Source: Mastigamoeba balamuthi
Taxonomy: Eukaryota > Evosea > Mastigamoebida > Mastigamoebidae
Direction of reading: 5' to 3'
DNA length: 64,000 nucleotides
Assembly: GCA_902651635.1 (NCBI GenBank)
Contig: CACRSC010000026.1
Coordinates: 238,953-302,952, forward strand
Shown here: piece by piece, positions 1-11,866 of the stretch
Position numbering within the stretch: position 1 is the stretch's first letter
How the letters are laid out: each line of letters begins with the position of its first letter
Position numbers and translations under genes: made by a program
The notes under the pieces: model-generated
Databases searched by the model: none
What the model was told of the DNA's origin: nothing
The model's input: the letters and a program-made list of their open reading frames with translations, nothing else

Positions 1-55
1 GACGCCCCACCACACACCAGAACACGTCCCCCACAGAGAAGCACACAGAAGCCGG

Positions 56-3000
56 ATGAGCACAGGACATGGAGGAGTACTGAAGGGCAAAAGCAAGGGT
101 GTAGCTCCCGCCGCCGCCGCCACCGCTTTTACTGCCCCCTCCGCGGCCCCCACCGCCGCGGCGCCGCAGACACAGCCGCCCGCCGCCAGCGCCGCGCCCG
201 CCGCAGGCGCCGCGCCCGCAGTGACGTCACAGAACGTCGCGCAGCAGCAGCAGCAACAACAACCGCAGCAGCAGCAGCCCGCGCACGGCGCTGCGCCGGT
301 GGTCCCCCACATCCACGCCACGGCCCCGCAGGCGGGCGCGCAGCCCGTCATGCCCCGTACGATTAACGCCTCCCCCCCTTCCCTCTTTCCTCCCCCCCCC
401 CGGCGCGCGCTCGCGGGGGTCCTCCCCCCTCCCCCCTCTCTTCTCCCCCCTTCCCCTTCCCCTCCTCCAAGCGCAGATTTAGCGGGACATATCAACTCAC
501 TTGTTGCCTGCGTTTGCATCATCTGCGCGGCGCACGGGGGGGGGGGATGACACCCTCTTTTTTCTGTCGCGGTGCCTCTTTTTGAAAAATCCACAACAGA
601 GTCGCCGATGTCGGCCAGGCCGTTCGTCCCGGTCTACGCCCACCTCGGCGGGCCCGGGCCCAACGTCCCGACGGCCGTCGCGGCGCCGGCGTCGTTCCAG
701 ACGCCCGCGCGCGTGCACAGCGCCCCGCTGCCCGCCGTGTCGCCCACTGCGCCCTCGTTCATCCCCCAGCACGTGCGTGGCCCCCTCCCCTCCCCCAAGC
801 CAGCAGCACGCCCAGCGGGGACACCTCCCTGTCGGCCGGCCAGCCTGGTGGCAGCGGTGGGGGGTCTCCTTTTGTTGCATCATCTGACGTGTGGGAGCGC
901 GTCGGGTGATGTTTTTGTTCGTTTTCGCCTGTACGAGGAAATTCGTGTGCCGTGCCGGCGTGTCTGCGGGGGGAGGGATGCGCGTCTGTGCCGGTTTTTG
1001 AAGCAACAACAATCACCGCTCGTTTGTCCTCTGTCCCCCCATAAGATCCCAGACTCACCGGGGCCCCCCCATGGATTGACGCAGAGGTTCTACCCGCCTC
1101 CTGCCGGCATCATCGTGCAGCCGCAGACCCCTGTCGCTCCTGCCCGTACGCACAGCGCCCCCCCCATTTGCCTCAGCCCCCGCGCTCTCCCCGTTCGGGT
1201 TTTAGTTGTTGTGTTGCGTAATCTCTTCTTTTTCCTCTGCCTTTTTGTCGTTTTTCCTTCGCCTTCAGTTTTTGTTGACCGGCGGGGGCGGGCCTGTGAG
1301 CAGCTGCCCCGAGGATGAGGACGCCGCTCGCGATCGTGGACCCCTCGAAGCCCAAGCAGGTGTCGGCGACGGCCCCCGTGTCGCCCGCGCCGCCCGCGAC
1401 GCCGCCGCCCTCGACGTCCCCGGCGCCGGCGGCCGCGGCCCCCGGGTCGCTGATGCCGGCCCCCGCGCCCGCGACGCCCAGCACGCCGATCGTCCTCGAC
1501 CCCACGGCCAGCTCCTTCGTCCCCCGCAAGCGCATCGCCATCCTCTCGCCCGCGGCCCCCGTGTTCCAGGTAAGCCCAGCCAGCGCTCCTCCTCTCTCCT
1601 CCTGCCCAGCGGGCCTGACGACGAGACGGGAGGCTGCGCAGGTGCCGGGTGCTGTGGGGCTGCCGGCGCTGCCAGAGAAGCCGTCGGTGCCGTCGACGCC
1701 GCCGCGCAGCGTGACGCCGTCGCAGTCGCCGCAGCCGTCGGCGCACCAGGTGCACGAGCACGAGAGGGAGCACGCGGCCGCCTCGTCGACGCCCATGCGC
1801 GCGGAGCCCCGCACGCGCACGCCCGAGCCCATCCCCATGCGCGACCTCGGCGAGGTCGAGAAGAAGCAGCCCGAGCCCGCGCCCGCGCCCGTGCCCGCGC
1901 CTGCGGCCCACCCCGAGCCCGCCAAGAAGCCCGAGGCCGCTCCCGCTCCCGTTGCCGTTCCCGCCCCTGTCGTCGCTGAGCCCGCCGCGGAGCAGGAGCA
2001 GGAGCAGAAGCAGCAGCAGCACGAGGAGGCCAAGCCCTCGGAGAAGGCTGCGGAGAAGGCTGCTGTCGAGGAGCCCAAGGCGGCCGAGCAGGAGAAGCCC
2101 GCCGTCGAGGAGCCCAAGGCCGCCGCCGAGCAGGAGAAGCCCAAGGAGGAGGAGGCCAAGGCCGAGGCCCAGCCCGAGCCCGAGCCCGCCGTTGCCGCGG
2201 CGGCCGCGGCGCCCGCAGCGGAGCAGCCGCAGGCGGAGGAGAGCGCCAAGGCGGAGGAGCCGAAGGAGGCCAAGGGCGCCAAGGTGGCGAGCCTGTCGCT
2301 GGCGCAGCAGAAGGAGGCCGCGAAGAAGGAGGCCGGCGGCAAGAAGGGCAAGAAGGAGTCCAAGAAGGACGAGGGCAAGAAGGGCGCCAAGGGCAAGGAG
2401 GAGGAGAAGAAGCCCGAGGAGCCGCAGGCGTCGACGAGCCCCGCGGTCGACGAGGACGGCTTCACGGTCGTGCCCGTCAAGAAGGGCGCCAAGGGCAAGG
2501 GCGGCAAGAAGGAGGCCCCCGCCAAGGAGCCCGCGGCCAAGGAGAAGGCCGGCAAGGGCAAGAAGGGCGCCGCCTCTGCGCACGCCTCGCCCTCGCCGCC
2601 GCCCGAGCGCCCGCAGCAGCCCGCCAAGAAGGACGACAAGGCCGAGGCCAAGCCCGAGGACAAGAAGCAGCAGCAGCAGCAGCCCGCCGAGCAGGCCGCC
2701 CCCGAGAAGCCCTCTGCGTCGCCCGCGCCCGCGTCTGCGGCCACGCCGACCCCCGAGGCCGCCGCTACCGCTACCGTTGCCGCTGCCGCAGAGCCCGCGG
2801 CTGCGACGGAGGAGGGCAAGGAGGCCGCCAAGGCGGAGGAGGCGGCCGAGGACGACTGGGAGAACAAGGACGTGGAGACGATCCACAAGGAGGCCTCGGA
2901 GTTTGTGCACGCCAAGGAGCTGCAGCAGCAGGCCGAGCAGGCCGAGGAGGCTGCGGCCGCCGCCCAGACGCTCGTCCTGCGCCCGCAGCGCGGCCCTCTG

Positions 3001-6000
3001 ACGGGCGCCGCCGCGGCTGCCGCGCCCGCCGGGGGCGCAGCGGCGGTGGCAGCGGGCGGCGCGCCGGTGATCCCGCCGGAGAAGTACGCCGAGGGCCAGT
3101 GGAGCCAGTCGAACCAGCAGGGCAGGAAGCAGTACCAGCGCGAGTTCCTGCTGCTCTTCCAGACGTGCAGCGCGCCGCCGCAGGGCCTGACGGAGAAGCT
3201 GGGCATCATCAACGCGCGCAACCCCGAGGGCGGCTCGGGGGGCAAGCAGGGCGGCGGGCGCTCGGGCGGGCCGTCGTCGGGCATGGGCGGGCGCTCGGGG
3301 CAGATGGGCCCGCCCAGCGGCCGCCAGGGCAACTTCCGCGGGGCCCCGCGCGGGCGCTCGGGCCGCGGGGGGCGCGGGGGCGCGCGGATGCCGCTACCGG
3401 CCAACGTGGAGCCGCTCAAGGTGTCGGAGGACGGCTGGAAGCGGCCCAAGCTGACGGACGCGATGAAGATCGCCAGCTCCAAGATCATGGCGGCGCTGAA
3501 CAAGCTGGTGGCCGAGAACTTCGAGATTGTGCGCGCGGAGCTGCTGCAGATCGACATCAACTGCAGGACGCTGCTCGAGGACCTCATCACGCAGATCTTC
3601 GAGAAGGCGCTCAAGGAGCCCAAGTGGGCGCACATGTACGCGCACCTCTGCTACTGCCTCTCGTCGGACCTCGCCGAGCGCGTCAACCAGATCGCCGCCA
3701 CCGAGGCCCAGCCCGGCGGCGACGGCAAGCCCGCCATCGTACGGAGATATCCAATTGAATTCGAACTCATTTGCTTTTTNGGCATCATCAACGCGCGCAA
3801 CCCCGAGGGCGGCTCGGGGGGCAAGCAGGGCGGCGGGCGCTCGGGCGGGCCGTCGTCGGGCATGGGCGGGCGCTCGGGGCAGATGGGCCCGCCCAGCGGC
3901 CGCCAGGGCAACTTCCGCGGGGCCCCGCGCGGGCGCTCGGGCCGCGGGGGGCGCGGGGGCGCGCGGATGCCGCTACCGGCCAACGTGGAGCCGCTCAAGG
4001 TGTCGGAGGACGGCTGGAAGCGGCCCAAGCTGACGGACGCGATGAAGATCGCCAGCTCCAAGATCATGGCGGCGCTGAACAAGCTGGTGGCCGAGAACTT
4101 CGAGATTGTGCGCGCGGAGCTGCTGCAGATCGACATCAACTGCAGGACGCTGCTCGAGGACCTCATCACGCAGATCTTCGAGAAGGCGCTCAAGGAGCCC
4201 AAGTGGGCGCACATGTACGCGCACCTCTGCTACTGCCTCTCGTCGGACCTCGCCGAGCGCGTCAACCAGATCGCCGCCACCGAGGCCCAGCCCGGCGGCG
4301 ACGGCAAGCCCGCCATCGTACGGAGATATCCAATTGAATTCGAACTCATTTGCTTTTTGCCTGCGCAATTCTCACTTTATGGAACGTGCGCGCGCGCGCA
4401 GTCGTTCAAGAGGATCCTGCTGAACAAGTGCCAGGAGGAGTTTGAGATGAACCAGTGGAAGGCCAACAAGAAGAAGCCGCGCGAGGGCCTGAGCGAGGTG
4501 GAGCTGCAGGAGCTGAAGCTGCAGGAGGACCTGAGCCGCACGCGCTTCATCGGGAACATCACGTTCATCGGCGAGCTCTTCAAGGAGGCGATGCTGACGG
4601 CGCGCATCATGCACGAGTGCATCCGCAAGCTGCTGGGCGACGTCAAGGACCCCTCGCACGAGGACATGGAGGCGCTGTGCAAGCTGCTGACGTCGATTGG
4701 CAAGAAGCTCGACACGAAGGAGGCCGAGCAGTGGATGAGGGCGTACATCGACCGCATCGTCACGATCATCCGCCTGCCCTCGCTGCCCCCGCGCATCCGC
4801 TTCCTGCTGCAGGGCGTCGTCGACCTGCACTCGGCCCAGTGGGTCCCGCGCGGCGGCAAGGCCGCGGCGCCGGTCATGCAGACGCCCGGGCGCCCGTCGA
4901 CGTCGTCGCGGCCGCTCGTCGCCGCGTCGCCCGTGCGCCCCGCGGCCTCGCACGCGCACGTCACGGCCTCGCCGGGCCCCGTGCGCCCGCCGTCGACGAC
5001 GCCGCCGCTGCCCAGCGTCTCGCCGGCAGACGACGGCACGACGACGCCCAAGCGCACGCTGGCCATCAGCAGGCGCGGCTCGTCGCAGCACCTCGTCCCC
5101 GCGCGCTCGCCCTCGGCGGCGGACGCGGCCCCGTCGACGCCCTCGGCCGCCGAGCAGCGGCAGGCGGCAGCCGCCAGCGAGGCGATGGCGACGGGCAGGG
5201 CGGCGCTGACGCACTCGTTCGCGTCGCTGCGGCCGCCGAGCACGAGCCCCGACATCGAGCGCGAGCGGCCCGAGCCGGCGGCGACGCCGCTGATCGAGAG
5301 CGAGCCGTCGACGCCCATCGACCACACGCCGCTCAGCGAGGACGAGGCCCGCGCGTTCGACCGCACGGTCATGACGACGTTCGAGGAGCTCATCGGCACG
5401 GGCGCGGCCGGCGTCACCGAGGCCGTCGAGGTGCTGCGCGAGCTGCTGCAGAAGTGGCGCCACAGGCCCTCGGCCGCCGAGCACGTGCTGCCCGCGGCGC
5501 TGCGCCACGTGATCACCGAGACGAGCAAGCCGCTCGAGGCGGTGCCGCTGCTCTGCGAGGCCATGCGCGAGGTCGTCGTCGAGGACGACCTCCCGCGCGA
5601 GCGCGCGGCCGCGGGCCTGCGCGCGTTCCTCGAGGGCATCGAGGACACGATCGCCGACGCCTCGCCGAGCACCGCCGCGCGCGCGCTGGGCCAGTTCCTC
5701 GGCCGCGCCATCGCGGGCTCGGTCTTCACGGCGCAGATTGTCCTGCGCGAGCTGCGCACGGCGGCCGCGCTCGACTGCAGCGTCCCCAAGTACGAGTTCG
5801 GGTTCACCGCGTTTGTCTGGGCCGAGACGGCGGCCGAGTACGTGCGCTCCAAGAGCGTCGCGGCGGCGGCCAGCGCCGACGGGCGCGCGTCGGACAGCGC
5901 GGCGACGAGGCTGCGCGACATGATCAAGGGGACGAGCGTCGACGTGCGCGACCTCTTCGAGCCGCGCGCCGACGACGCGCGCCTGGCCGCGTGGATCCGC

Positions 6001-6582
6001 ACGACGACGCCCGAGGTCCAGGGCATCTTCGCGGCGGCGCTGTGCAGCGAGCAGCTCGCGCGCGACGCGGCGGCCGCGGGCACGGCGGCCGAGGCCCTGG
6101 CGTGGCTGCACGCGCAGGCGGCCGACGTGGCCGCGGACCCCGAGTTTGCGGGCATTGTGTGCCGCGCGCTGGTCGACAGGCTGGCGGCCAAGCCCGCGCC
6201 GCCGCCGCTGTCGCCGACGCCGGGCAGCGACGCGAGCGGCGTGAGCCTCGTCGCGGAGCTGCAGCCGTGGCAGGCGCTCTTTGCCGAGCTGCTGGCCGGG
6301 CGCCACCAGTGCGTGCACGCGCACGTGGCGTTTGTCGACGCGCTGGTGCGGCTCTGGGTCGCCCGCGGCAAGCCCGTCGGCGCGTTCTACGAGGCCGCCG
6401 AGTGGGCGACGTCTGGCGAGGGCGAGGCCGCGCTGGTCGGCGAGGCGGGGCTGCTGATGTGGGCCAAGGACTCGCGGGAGAGCAGGAGAGAGGAGGTCCG
6501 AGAGGCTGCGTCGGACGCGGCGGAGCTGCTCTCGCGATTCTCGGACGAGGACGACGGCGGGGACGAGGCGTCGAAGGACTAG
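56..6582 (+). CDS. EIF4G: Translation initiation factor eIF4G (scaffold of the cap-binding complex)
   Basis: Scaffold protein that joins the cap-binding protein eIF4E to eIF4A and the ribosome in the cytoplasm. The long Ala/Pro/Lys/Glu-rich N-terminal half is followed by YQREFLL (bases 3133-3153), which fits the eIF4E-binding motif Y-x4-L-phi. Next come a Gly/Arg-rich stretch, the MIF4G helical domain (KIASSKIMAALNKLVAENF and on) and, near the C-terminus, helical regions placed like MA3 and W2 domains. I infer six exons: 56-356, 600-772, 1085-1145, 1304-1569, 1642-4317 and 4402-6582; phases agree. The third donor is the least certain. The 72-base and 84-base introns are in frame without stops, so the reading frame hides them. 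Without the suspected assembly duplication (3202-3780) the protein is about 1,690 residues. MIF4G and 4E-site identity are firm; the first three introns are provisional. Confidence 0.9.
3202..4358 (+). repeat. Exact 578-base direct duplication around a single N (probable assembly artefact)
   Basis: Bases 3202-3779 and 3781-4358 are identical and are separated only by the N at 3780. The repeated unit covers the Gly/Arg-rich linker, much of MIF4G and the first part of the intron at 4318. Unit plus N is 579 bases, so the reading frame survives. The first copy stops inside the intron and then restarts in the middle of an exon, which is not expected of a real exon duplication. Two overlapping contig ends placed side by side would give exactly this picture. 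Confidence 0.9.
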
Positions 6583-6995
6583 AGAGGAGGGGGCGGGGCA
6601 CACCACCCACCCACCTCCACGCCCTTCCTCCACCCCTCACCCTGTCCGCCTTCCCTGACTCCGGTTGTCATTCATGCGTTTTTTACAAATTTCGCGCGCA
6701 CAACTCGCTCTCTCGCTCTCTCTCTTCAACTCCTCTCGGCTTTGGCACCCACACACCACCGTCTGGATTAACACCTTGTGGGGTGAGGAGGGAGGCAGGC
6801 ACTCTCCTCTGCCCTGCAGTGATAGACACACAATCTAAAGTGCGTTTTTCTCAGAGGCCCTTGTTGCTGCTTGCTTGCTCTCTTCCCTTCGCTTCAATGC
6901 TGCTGGTTGGTAGCGCAATGCGGTTGTTGCCTCTATGGCTGCCTCCTGGTGGCAGCACCAGGCCTGCGGCGACACGAGTGTGCTGGCAGCGGCGC
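6583..6995. other. Intergenic 3' flanks of two convergent genes
   Basis: No gene is seen. This stretch holds the 3' flank of eIF4G and of the HAD gene, which face each other. It has C/T-rich tracts and a short CTCTCT run near 6710, and nothing else that I can name. Confidence 0.5.
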
Positions 6996-7872
6996 TCACT
7001 GCCCTCGGGGCTGCGACGACTTGTGACGCTCGATCAGCTCGCCGATGCGGGCGGGCGAGAGCTCCGTCAGCGACTGGAAGACCTCGACTGCGCCGCGCTC
7101 GATGAGCTTCTCCCTCGACGCCGTCCCCAGCAGCGCCACCGGGGTCATCCCTGCGGCAGAGCACGCAGAGGTCAGCCGAGGGGACGCCTCCCCGAGAGCA
7201 TATGCAGATGCAGATGCGGGCCCTCACCAGCACGCCGAGCGGCCTCGATGCCCACTGGGGAGTCCTCGAGGACCGCGCAGTCCTCCGGGGGCACGCCGAG
7301 CAGCTGCGCGGCGCGGAGGAACACCTCAGGGTCGGGCTTGCCGCGCGACACCATGCTCGCGTCGACCACCGCCTCCATGTGCCTCCCGTTCCTCAGCAGC
7401 TCCACGGTGAGCTTCACGTTCTCGGGCGGCCCGCTCGAGCCGATCGCCTGGGAGTTCACGATTGGGGGCGCACAGGACGCCAAGCGAACTCAGCGAATTG
7501 AGAAAGAGCGCAGGTCAATTGACGGGGCGCCCAATTAATTGGGCCGCAGACCTGTCGGTACGACGCAGCCGCCAGCGCGTCGATGAGGTCCTCGGCGCCC
7601 GGCATCACGGGGAAGCGCCTGCGGAGGGCCTCGCGGTAGAGGCGCTCCTTGAGGTCGAGGACGCGGGCGTGCTCGTCGGCGGTGCCGTCGGGGAAGAGCA
7701 GCTCGAACGTCTCGCGCGACGTCTTGCCGAAGACCATGTCGTACTGCTCGCGGGTCATGTCGCGGCCGAACGCGCGCAGGCCGGCCTGCCACGTGGCCAG
7801 GTGCGCCTCGTAGCTGTCGATCAGGGTGCCGTCGATGTCCCAGATCACCGCGCGCCGTGCTGTGGGCTCCAT
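6996..7872 (-). CDS. HAD-superfamily phosphatase, beta-phosphoglucomutase-like
   Basis: Predicted cytosolic phosphohydrolase or phosphomutase of the HAD superfamily; the substrate cannot be read from sequence. Three exons (7552-7872, 7228-7447, 6996-7150; introns of 104 and 77 bases) give 231 residues with matching phases. HAD motif I is WDIDGTLID at residues 11-19 (nucleophile Asp12, acid/base Asp14). A helical cap follows. The conserved Lys lies in SRGKPDPEVF and motif III is LEDSPVGIEAA. Length fits the PGMB-like subfamily (about 220-240). The start is the first Met, just before motif I. It converges with eIF4G and is followed upstream by the secreted orphan. A broken copy of its first exon lies at 17.3-17.55 kb, so this is the intact member of a duplicated pair. 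Confidence 0.88.
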
Positions 7873-8286
7873 GGGAAGAGTGGGAGGATCTCAGGCTGAG
7901 CCCACTGTTATGATAGTCTGTACCAGTCAGTCAGCCCCCGATTCCCCCAACGGGGCCCCAAGATCACGCACACACCGCTGATGGTGCAAACTGCATTTTC
8001 TGTGAGGTCCAGGCACCCACACGGCGAGCTCTTGTGCAATCCCGGGCCCAGGCGAGACAAACAGTGTCACAGAACCTTGGGAAGGGCCGGCAAAGCGGAC
8101 TAGTGGGGGTCGCACCAGCGGAAGCAGGCTCTGGCCTCTAGGGACAACACGACATAACTCTCGTGTTCATTTTGATCTCAGAGCTTGGCGTGTGTTTCAA
8201 GGTGATGGGGGGGAGACACGCACACCACCACACGTGGCCGATGGTGTTGGTTCTGAGCCACACCCATGGCCCGGGCCTGCCTCCGC
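7873..8286. other. Spacer between HAD gene and secreted orphan 1
   Basis: It holds the upstream region of the HAD gene and the 3' flank of the secreted orphan. Part of it (TTTCTGTGAGGTCC near 7997) recurs near 17671 beside the HAD remnant, showing that the duplication included this flank. No gene is seen. Confidence 0.5.
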
Positions 8287-8961
8287 CTACGCAGAGCGGG
8301 TGGCTCCACCCCCGGAAACAGGAAGGAACGTCCAAACAGCGCTGCTGACTGTGGCATTGATGAGCAGTATCTCGGGTGCTCCGCCCGAGGTGAAGCCGCC
8401 GAACTTGAAACAGCGCTCGTCAGGCAGACCAAGGCAATGGCTGGCACCCGGGTCTGCCTCCATGGGCAGGCGGTAGCACAGGGGCGTGGCGACCGTGTCG
8501 ATGGTCACGACGTAGAACGACTCGTTGTGGTCTGGGATGCCCAATCTCAGCCACAGGGTCCTCCGTGCCTGGGCGCACATCGAAGCGGGGAACCCCTGGC
8601 CACCGGTCCGCGAGCACCACCTGTTGACGTCCCGGAACACCGAGGTCGGCGCAGCAAACTGGTGGAAGCCTCTGAGGCCCGCGACGTCGCTGGAGCGCCC
8701 AAAGAACCTCGCAGGATTGACCGCCGTCTTGGGGTCGTAGAACCTGTGCCACGTGCCGTTCCTGATGGCGAACGACACGAGCCCCCTGGTGAAGTTCCGG
8801 CGGAAGTGCGTCGTCGAGTTGTCCGCCCTCATCTCCTCGGCCCGCCTGTCGCCGTACACGCGCAGCATCTCCTGCTCCGTGTCGCACGCGGCCGCACGGG
8901 CATCCTCGGAGAGCACCAGCACAGCGGCAAAGAGCGCCAACCAGTGAACACAGCCTGGCAT
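8287..8961 (-). CDS. Secreted orphan protein, paralogue 1
   Basis: Single-exon protein of 224 residues. It opens with an apparent signal peptide (MPGCVHWLALFAAVLVLSED, then ARAAACD), so it should be secreted or enter the endomembrane system. The mature part shares blocks with the paralogue at 17971-18678: CDTEQ-MLRVYGD-RA, FFGR-SDVAGL-G-HQF, LGIPDH-E-FYVVTIDT, TPLCYRLPMEADPGA and CFKFGGFTSGGAPEILL. About six cysteines are shared, suggesting disulphides. Two N-x-S/T sites lie in the first third. I do not recognise the family and propose no function. It sits between the HAD gene and protease A, the same order as in the second block. The last 20 or so residues differ from the paralogue. Confidence 0.82.
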   Translation of the reverse strand: MPGCVHWLALFAAVLVLSEDARAAACDTEQEMLRVYGDRRAEEMRADNSTTHFRRNFTRGLVSFAIRNGTWHRFYDPKTAVNPARFFGRSSDVAGLRGFHQFAAPTSVFRDVNRWCSRTGGQGFPASMCAQARRTLWLRLGIPDHNESFYVVTIDTVATPLCYRLPMEADPGASHCLGLPDERCFKFGGFTSGGAPEILLINATVSSAVWTFLPVSGGGATRSA

Positions 8962-9769
8962 TGTGGTGTGGTGCGTGGCGTGTGGTGCGTCTCCAGACAG
9001 AAGAACAAACTACTTTGGTATGACGCCGTAGCCCTTTTGTGCACCTTTGTCGCATTCTGGCGGGATCTGGTCTACAACCGCCGCTTCTGTGGTTCGAAAT
9101 GCGTTCTGCGGGATAGTGACTACCCAGTGCCCACCGTGAAATCCGTGGAGTGGATGATTTTTCAAACCTGGATTATTTCTGCCTTACGGACAGCATTTTG
9201 TAGGAACAAAATTCCTACTGTCTTAGTGGGGACCCCAACTTTGTATGGGATTTTGCCAAAAATTCGCTGAACACAACAATTCCTGATACCGTTTTCTCAT
9301 CCCAGCAGGCTCCGCCAAGCTCAGCGCTTCCCCTGCTGCCCCGCAGAGGCCTGTTGTCACCTGTTTAAACACTGGTTGGGAGGCTACCCATGACGATAGA
9401 GTCGCCGATCACCATACTCGTGTTACAGCAGGCGCACTGCAAAGGGGACCGCCCACCGGTCGGGAGCTGAGCGCGATGCTGGAGAAGACGCGCAAGGACG
9501 AGGGCAGCGACGGCAGGGACGCGGGGGGGTGGTGGTAGGCTGGAGCGGGCCGTGGCCCCGGGGCCGTTCGAGCGGCCTCACGAGGGCCACAAGTACAGCG
9601 CGTTTCACGCGGCTGCCATGGCGTTGACGTCTGCAGCCCCGAGCAAAAGGGCAGGCTGGGAGCCTTCAACAGACCCTACGGCTTTGTCCTTGCCAGCCCC
9701 GTGACCGGCGTCTTACCCCGTGTGGTTCACTAGGGCGGCAGCACAGCCAGGAGCGTGTGCCATAAGTTG
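8962..9769. other. Spacer with an unexplained GC-rich island
   Basis: The first part is the AT-richer upstream region of the secreted orphan. Bases about 9430-9710 are clearly GC-richer and look like coding sequence by composition (a short plus-strand frame from about 9567 includes FERPHEGHKYSAFH), but no frame is long and no family is recognised. It may be a gene fragment carried in by the local duplications. Confidence 0.35.
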
Positions 9770-9818
9770 AGGGTCATCGTTGTTGAGATCTGTTCAAAGG
9801 CCCAAGGAAATGGCTCTC
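9770..9818 (-). promoter_or_regulatory. Conserved 3' flank of protease A
   Basis: Directly after the stop codon (read on the minus strand) comes a block shared with the other three proteases, including TTGGGCCTTTGAAC and GATCTCAACAACGATGACCC. It probably lies in the 3' UTR or at the cleavage site. Function is not known. Confidence 0.55.
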
Positions 9819-11866
9819 TCAGGCCCTGCCGGCAAACTCCTGGACACGCTGGCTGTTGACGGCCGAGGGCGTGATGAGCATGGGGGCCGCGAAGGTCTTG
9901 GCAGGTCCGGCGGCGACGAGGAAGGCGCTACCGACAGCGGGGAAGTAGTTCCTCTGGATGGTGTAGTAGTTGTTGCCGGTGAGGCTCCAGCCGTTGAGGT
10001 AGGGAGTCATGGCGATGAGCTGCTCGCCGTAGTAGTCCGAGGTGAGGGCGAAGTTGACGGTGAAGTTGTTGAAGGCCTTCATCGGGAAGTCAACGTCGGC
10101 AACTCCAGAGCACTGGTCGTAGCCGTAGAAGAAGCACTGCTGCAGCTGCGCTCTTGCTGTGCTACCGCCGTTGTACTGGGGTACGACGATCTTCCAGGCG
10201 ATGCTGTTGAGGGGCGCGCCCTGCTGGCCCATGCGCATGCCGATGCCCACGGTGCCCGCAGCCCCCGCAGACACGCCGACGCTGAACGACGTCCACGAGT
10301 CGCTGGCCAGCTGCGACGAGGCCTTCCACATGATCCTCTTCTCGTTCATACTGTCCGAGGTGGTCGCGATGGTCGTGGCGCCGTTGGAGCTTTGGGACAG
10401 GCTGAAGTCGCCAGAGGCGCCCTCGGGCATCACCTGCACCCACCCGCTGCGGTCGTCGACAGCGTTGCAGAAGCCCTGGGCGCTGCAGGTCTGGCCCCTC
10501 TGGCACAGCCCGCAGGAGAGGGTAGTGCCACAACCATTGTCGGCGTTGCCACACTGCCGGGCGCCGCAGGCCCGACTCGTACTCAGGGGCTGGCACACGG
10601 GCTGGGGACCGGGAACTGGAGCGGCCGAGGACGATGACGCGGGAGTGGGCTGAGGGGCCGGTGCACCAGCGACGATGGTGCCCACAGCATCGCTATCGGC
10701 AACGTGGCAGGCCCTGACGCCACGCTGGAGACGGAAGTAGCCCTGGCCCTGGCCGCCCTGCCTGAAGTCCTTGGGCTCGCCCCAGTTGGGTCCCCACGAG
10801 TTCTTGATCAGCCAGTACTTGACCCCGTTGTCGACACCCCAGCCCGCCAGAGTCACAGCGTGATTGGGCGCGTCGTACCCGTCTTGCGTGTACCTGCAGC
10901 CGCTACCGTCCCTGACGATGCCGCCGTTGTAGCCCTGAAGATACCCTCCGTTGATGGCGATGCCGAGGGCGCTGTACTGCATGAGGCGCGAGTACAGGCC
11001 GCTGCCCTCGCGCTCGTCAAACTTCTCGGTGAAGTAGTCCTCGACGGTAACCGCGCCGGGCTGGGACAGGGGCTTCTGGCACTGGCCCATCTGCATCTGG
11101 TAGGGGTACTGCGACTCGAGGGCGACGCCGCCCCCGTTCCTCCCGTCGTCGGCCAGCTCCGAGATCATGTTGATGGCGTTGTAGCCCTTGCAGCCGTCAA
11201 AGTTGCTCTGACCGCCGTAGTTGGAGCAGTCGAGGAGGTTCTGAGGGGAGACGACGACAGTCTTCCCGGTGGCCTTGAGGTACGCCCCCTCCAGCACCGC
11301 CGCAGTTGTGAACGCCCAGCACGACCCGCAGGTTCCCTGCTGCCTCGCGGGCGTCACGTACGGCGTGACGTAGTCCTGGGGGATGGCCGCCCTGCGCATC
11401 GGGGCAGCGGGGGCGGCCCTGCGGATGCCGGAGGCGTTGAGGCCCGTGGGCACGAGGAACTGAGCGGCAAACTCGTTCTTGGTGAGATCGGAGAACGCGT
11501 TGGGGCCGTAGACGGCGGTCTGGCCGGGCTCGGCGTTCCAGGAGGCGTACTCGGCGATGTTCTTGCGGAACACCTCGAAGCGGTGCTCCTCTGCGGGCAG
11601 TTACGTGTAGTACATGAGGATTAGAAAAAAGCACACGAGAACACCTGGGGGAAGAGATGAGGAATGTACCCTCAGCGACGGAGTGGTAGTGCTTGTCGTA
11701 CTTTGCCCTCCACGAGTTCTGTCACATAGCAGATGCAGGTGAGGTCGCGTCTGCGTTGAGGTGGAGGAAACAGTCCCAATGGGACGCGCACCCACTGGCA
11801 GCGCTCGTCGCAGCCAAGAGCAGCGACGAGGAGCAGCCCGGAGAGGAGGATAGAAGCGGGCGACAT
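9819..11866 (-). CDS. Secreted papain-like cysteine protease A with C-terminal extension
   Basis: Endopeptidase of family C1A, made as a secreted proenzyme and probably active in phagolysosomes or outside the cell. Exons 11792-11866 (signal peptide, MSPASILLSGLLLVAALG), 11670-11718 and 9819-11590 give 631 residues; introns are 73 and 79 bases. The second exon and the start of the third carry the I29 inhibitor prodomain (KYDKHYHSVAEEEHRFEVF). The catalytic domain has the oxyanion Gln and Cys in QQGTCGSCWAF, His in NHAVTLAGWG and Asn in IKNSWG. After residue about 340 come a Ser/Ala/Pro linker, a cysteine-rich module (GCGTTLSCGLCQRGQTC) and a roughly 220-residue beta-rich-looking domain that I do not recognise. 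Catalytic residues are all present. Paralogues B, C and D lie in this window. Confidence 0.92.

Noticed and set aside
1090-3635. Very long minus-strand open frames (606 and 820 codons) opposite eIF4G
   Set aside because: Low-complexity Leu/Gly/Arg or Ala/Ser-rich shadows of GC-rich codons; no domain, and the opposite strand encodes recognisable eIF4G motifs.
4455-7538. A 1,027-codon plus-strand frame covering the end of eIF4G and the HAD gene
   Set aside because: Ala/Arg/Gly-rich shadow in another frame; it crosses the eIF4G stop and runs antisense through HAD exons.
9085-9110. GGTTCGAAATGC, resembling a tRNA B box
   Set aside because: The flanking bases cannot form a T arm or acceptor stem; no tRNA fold found.
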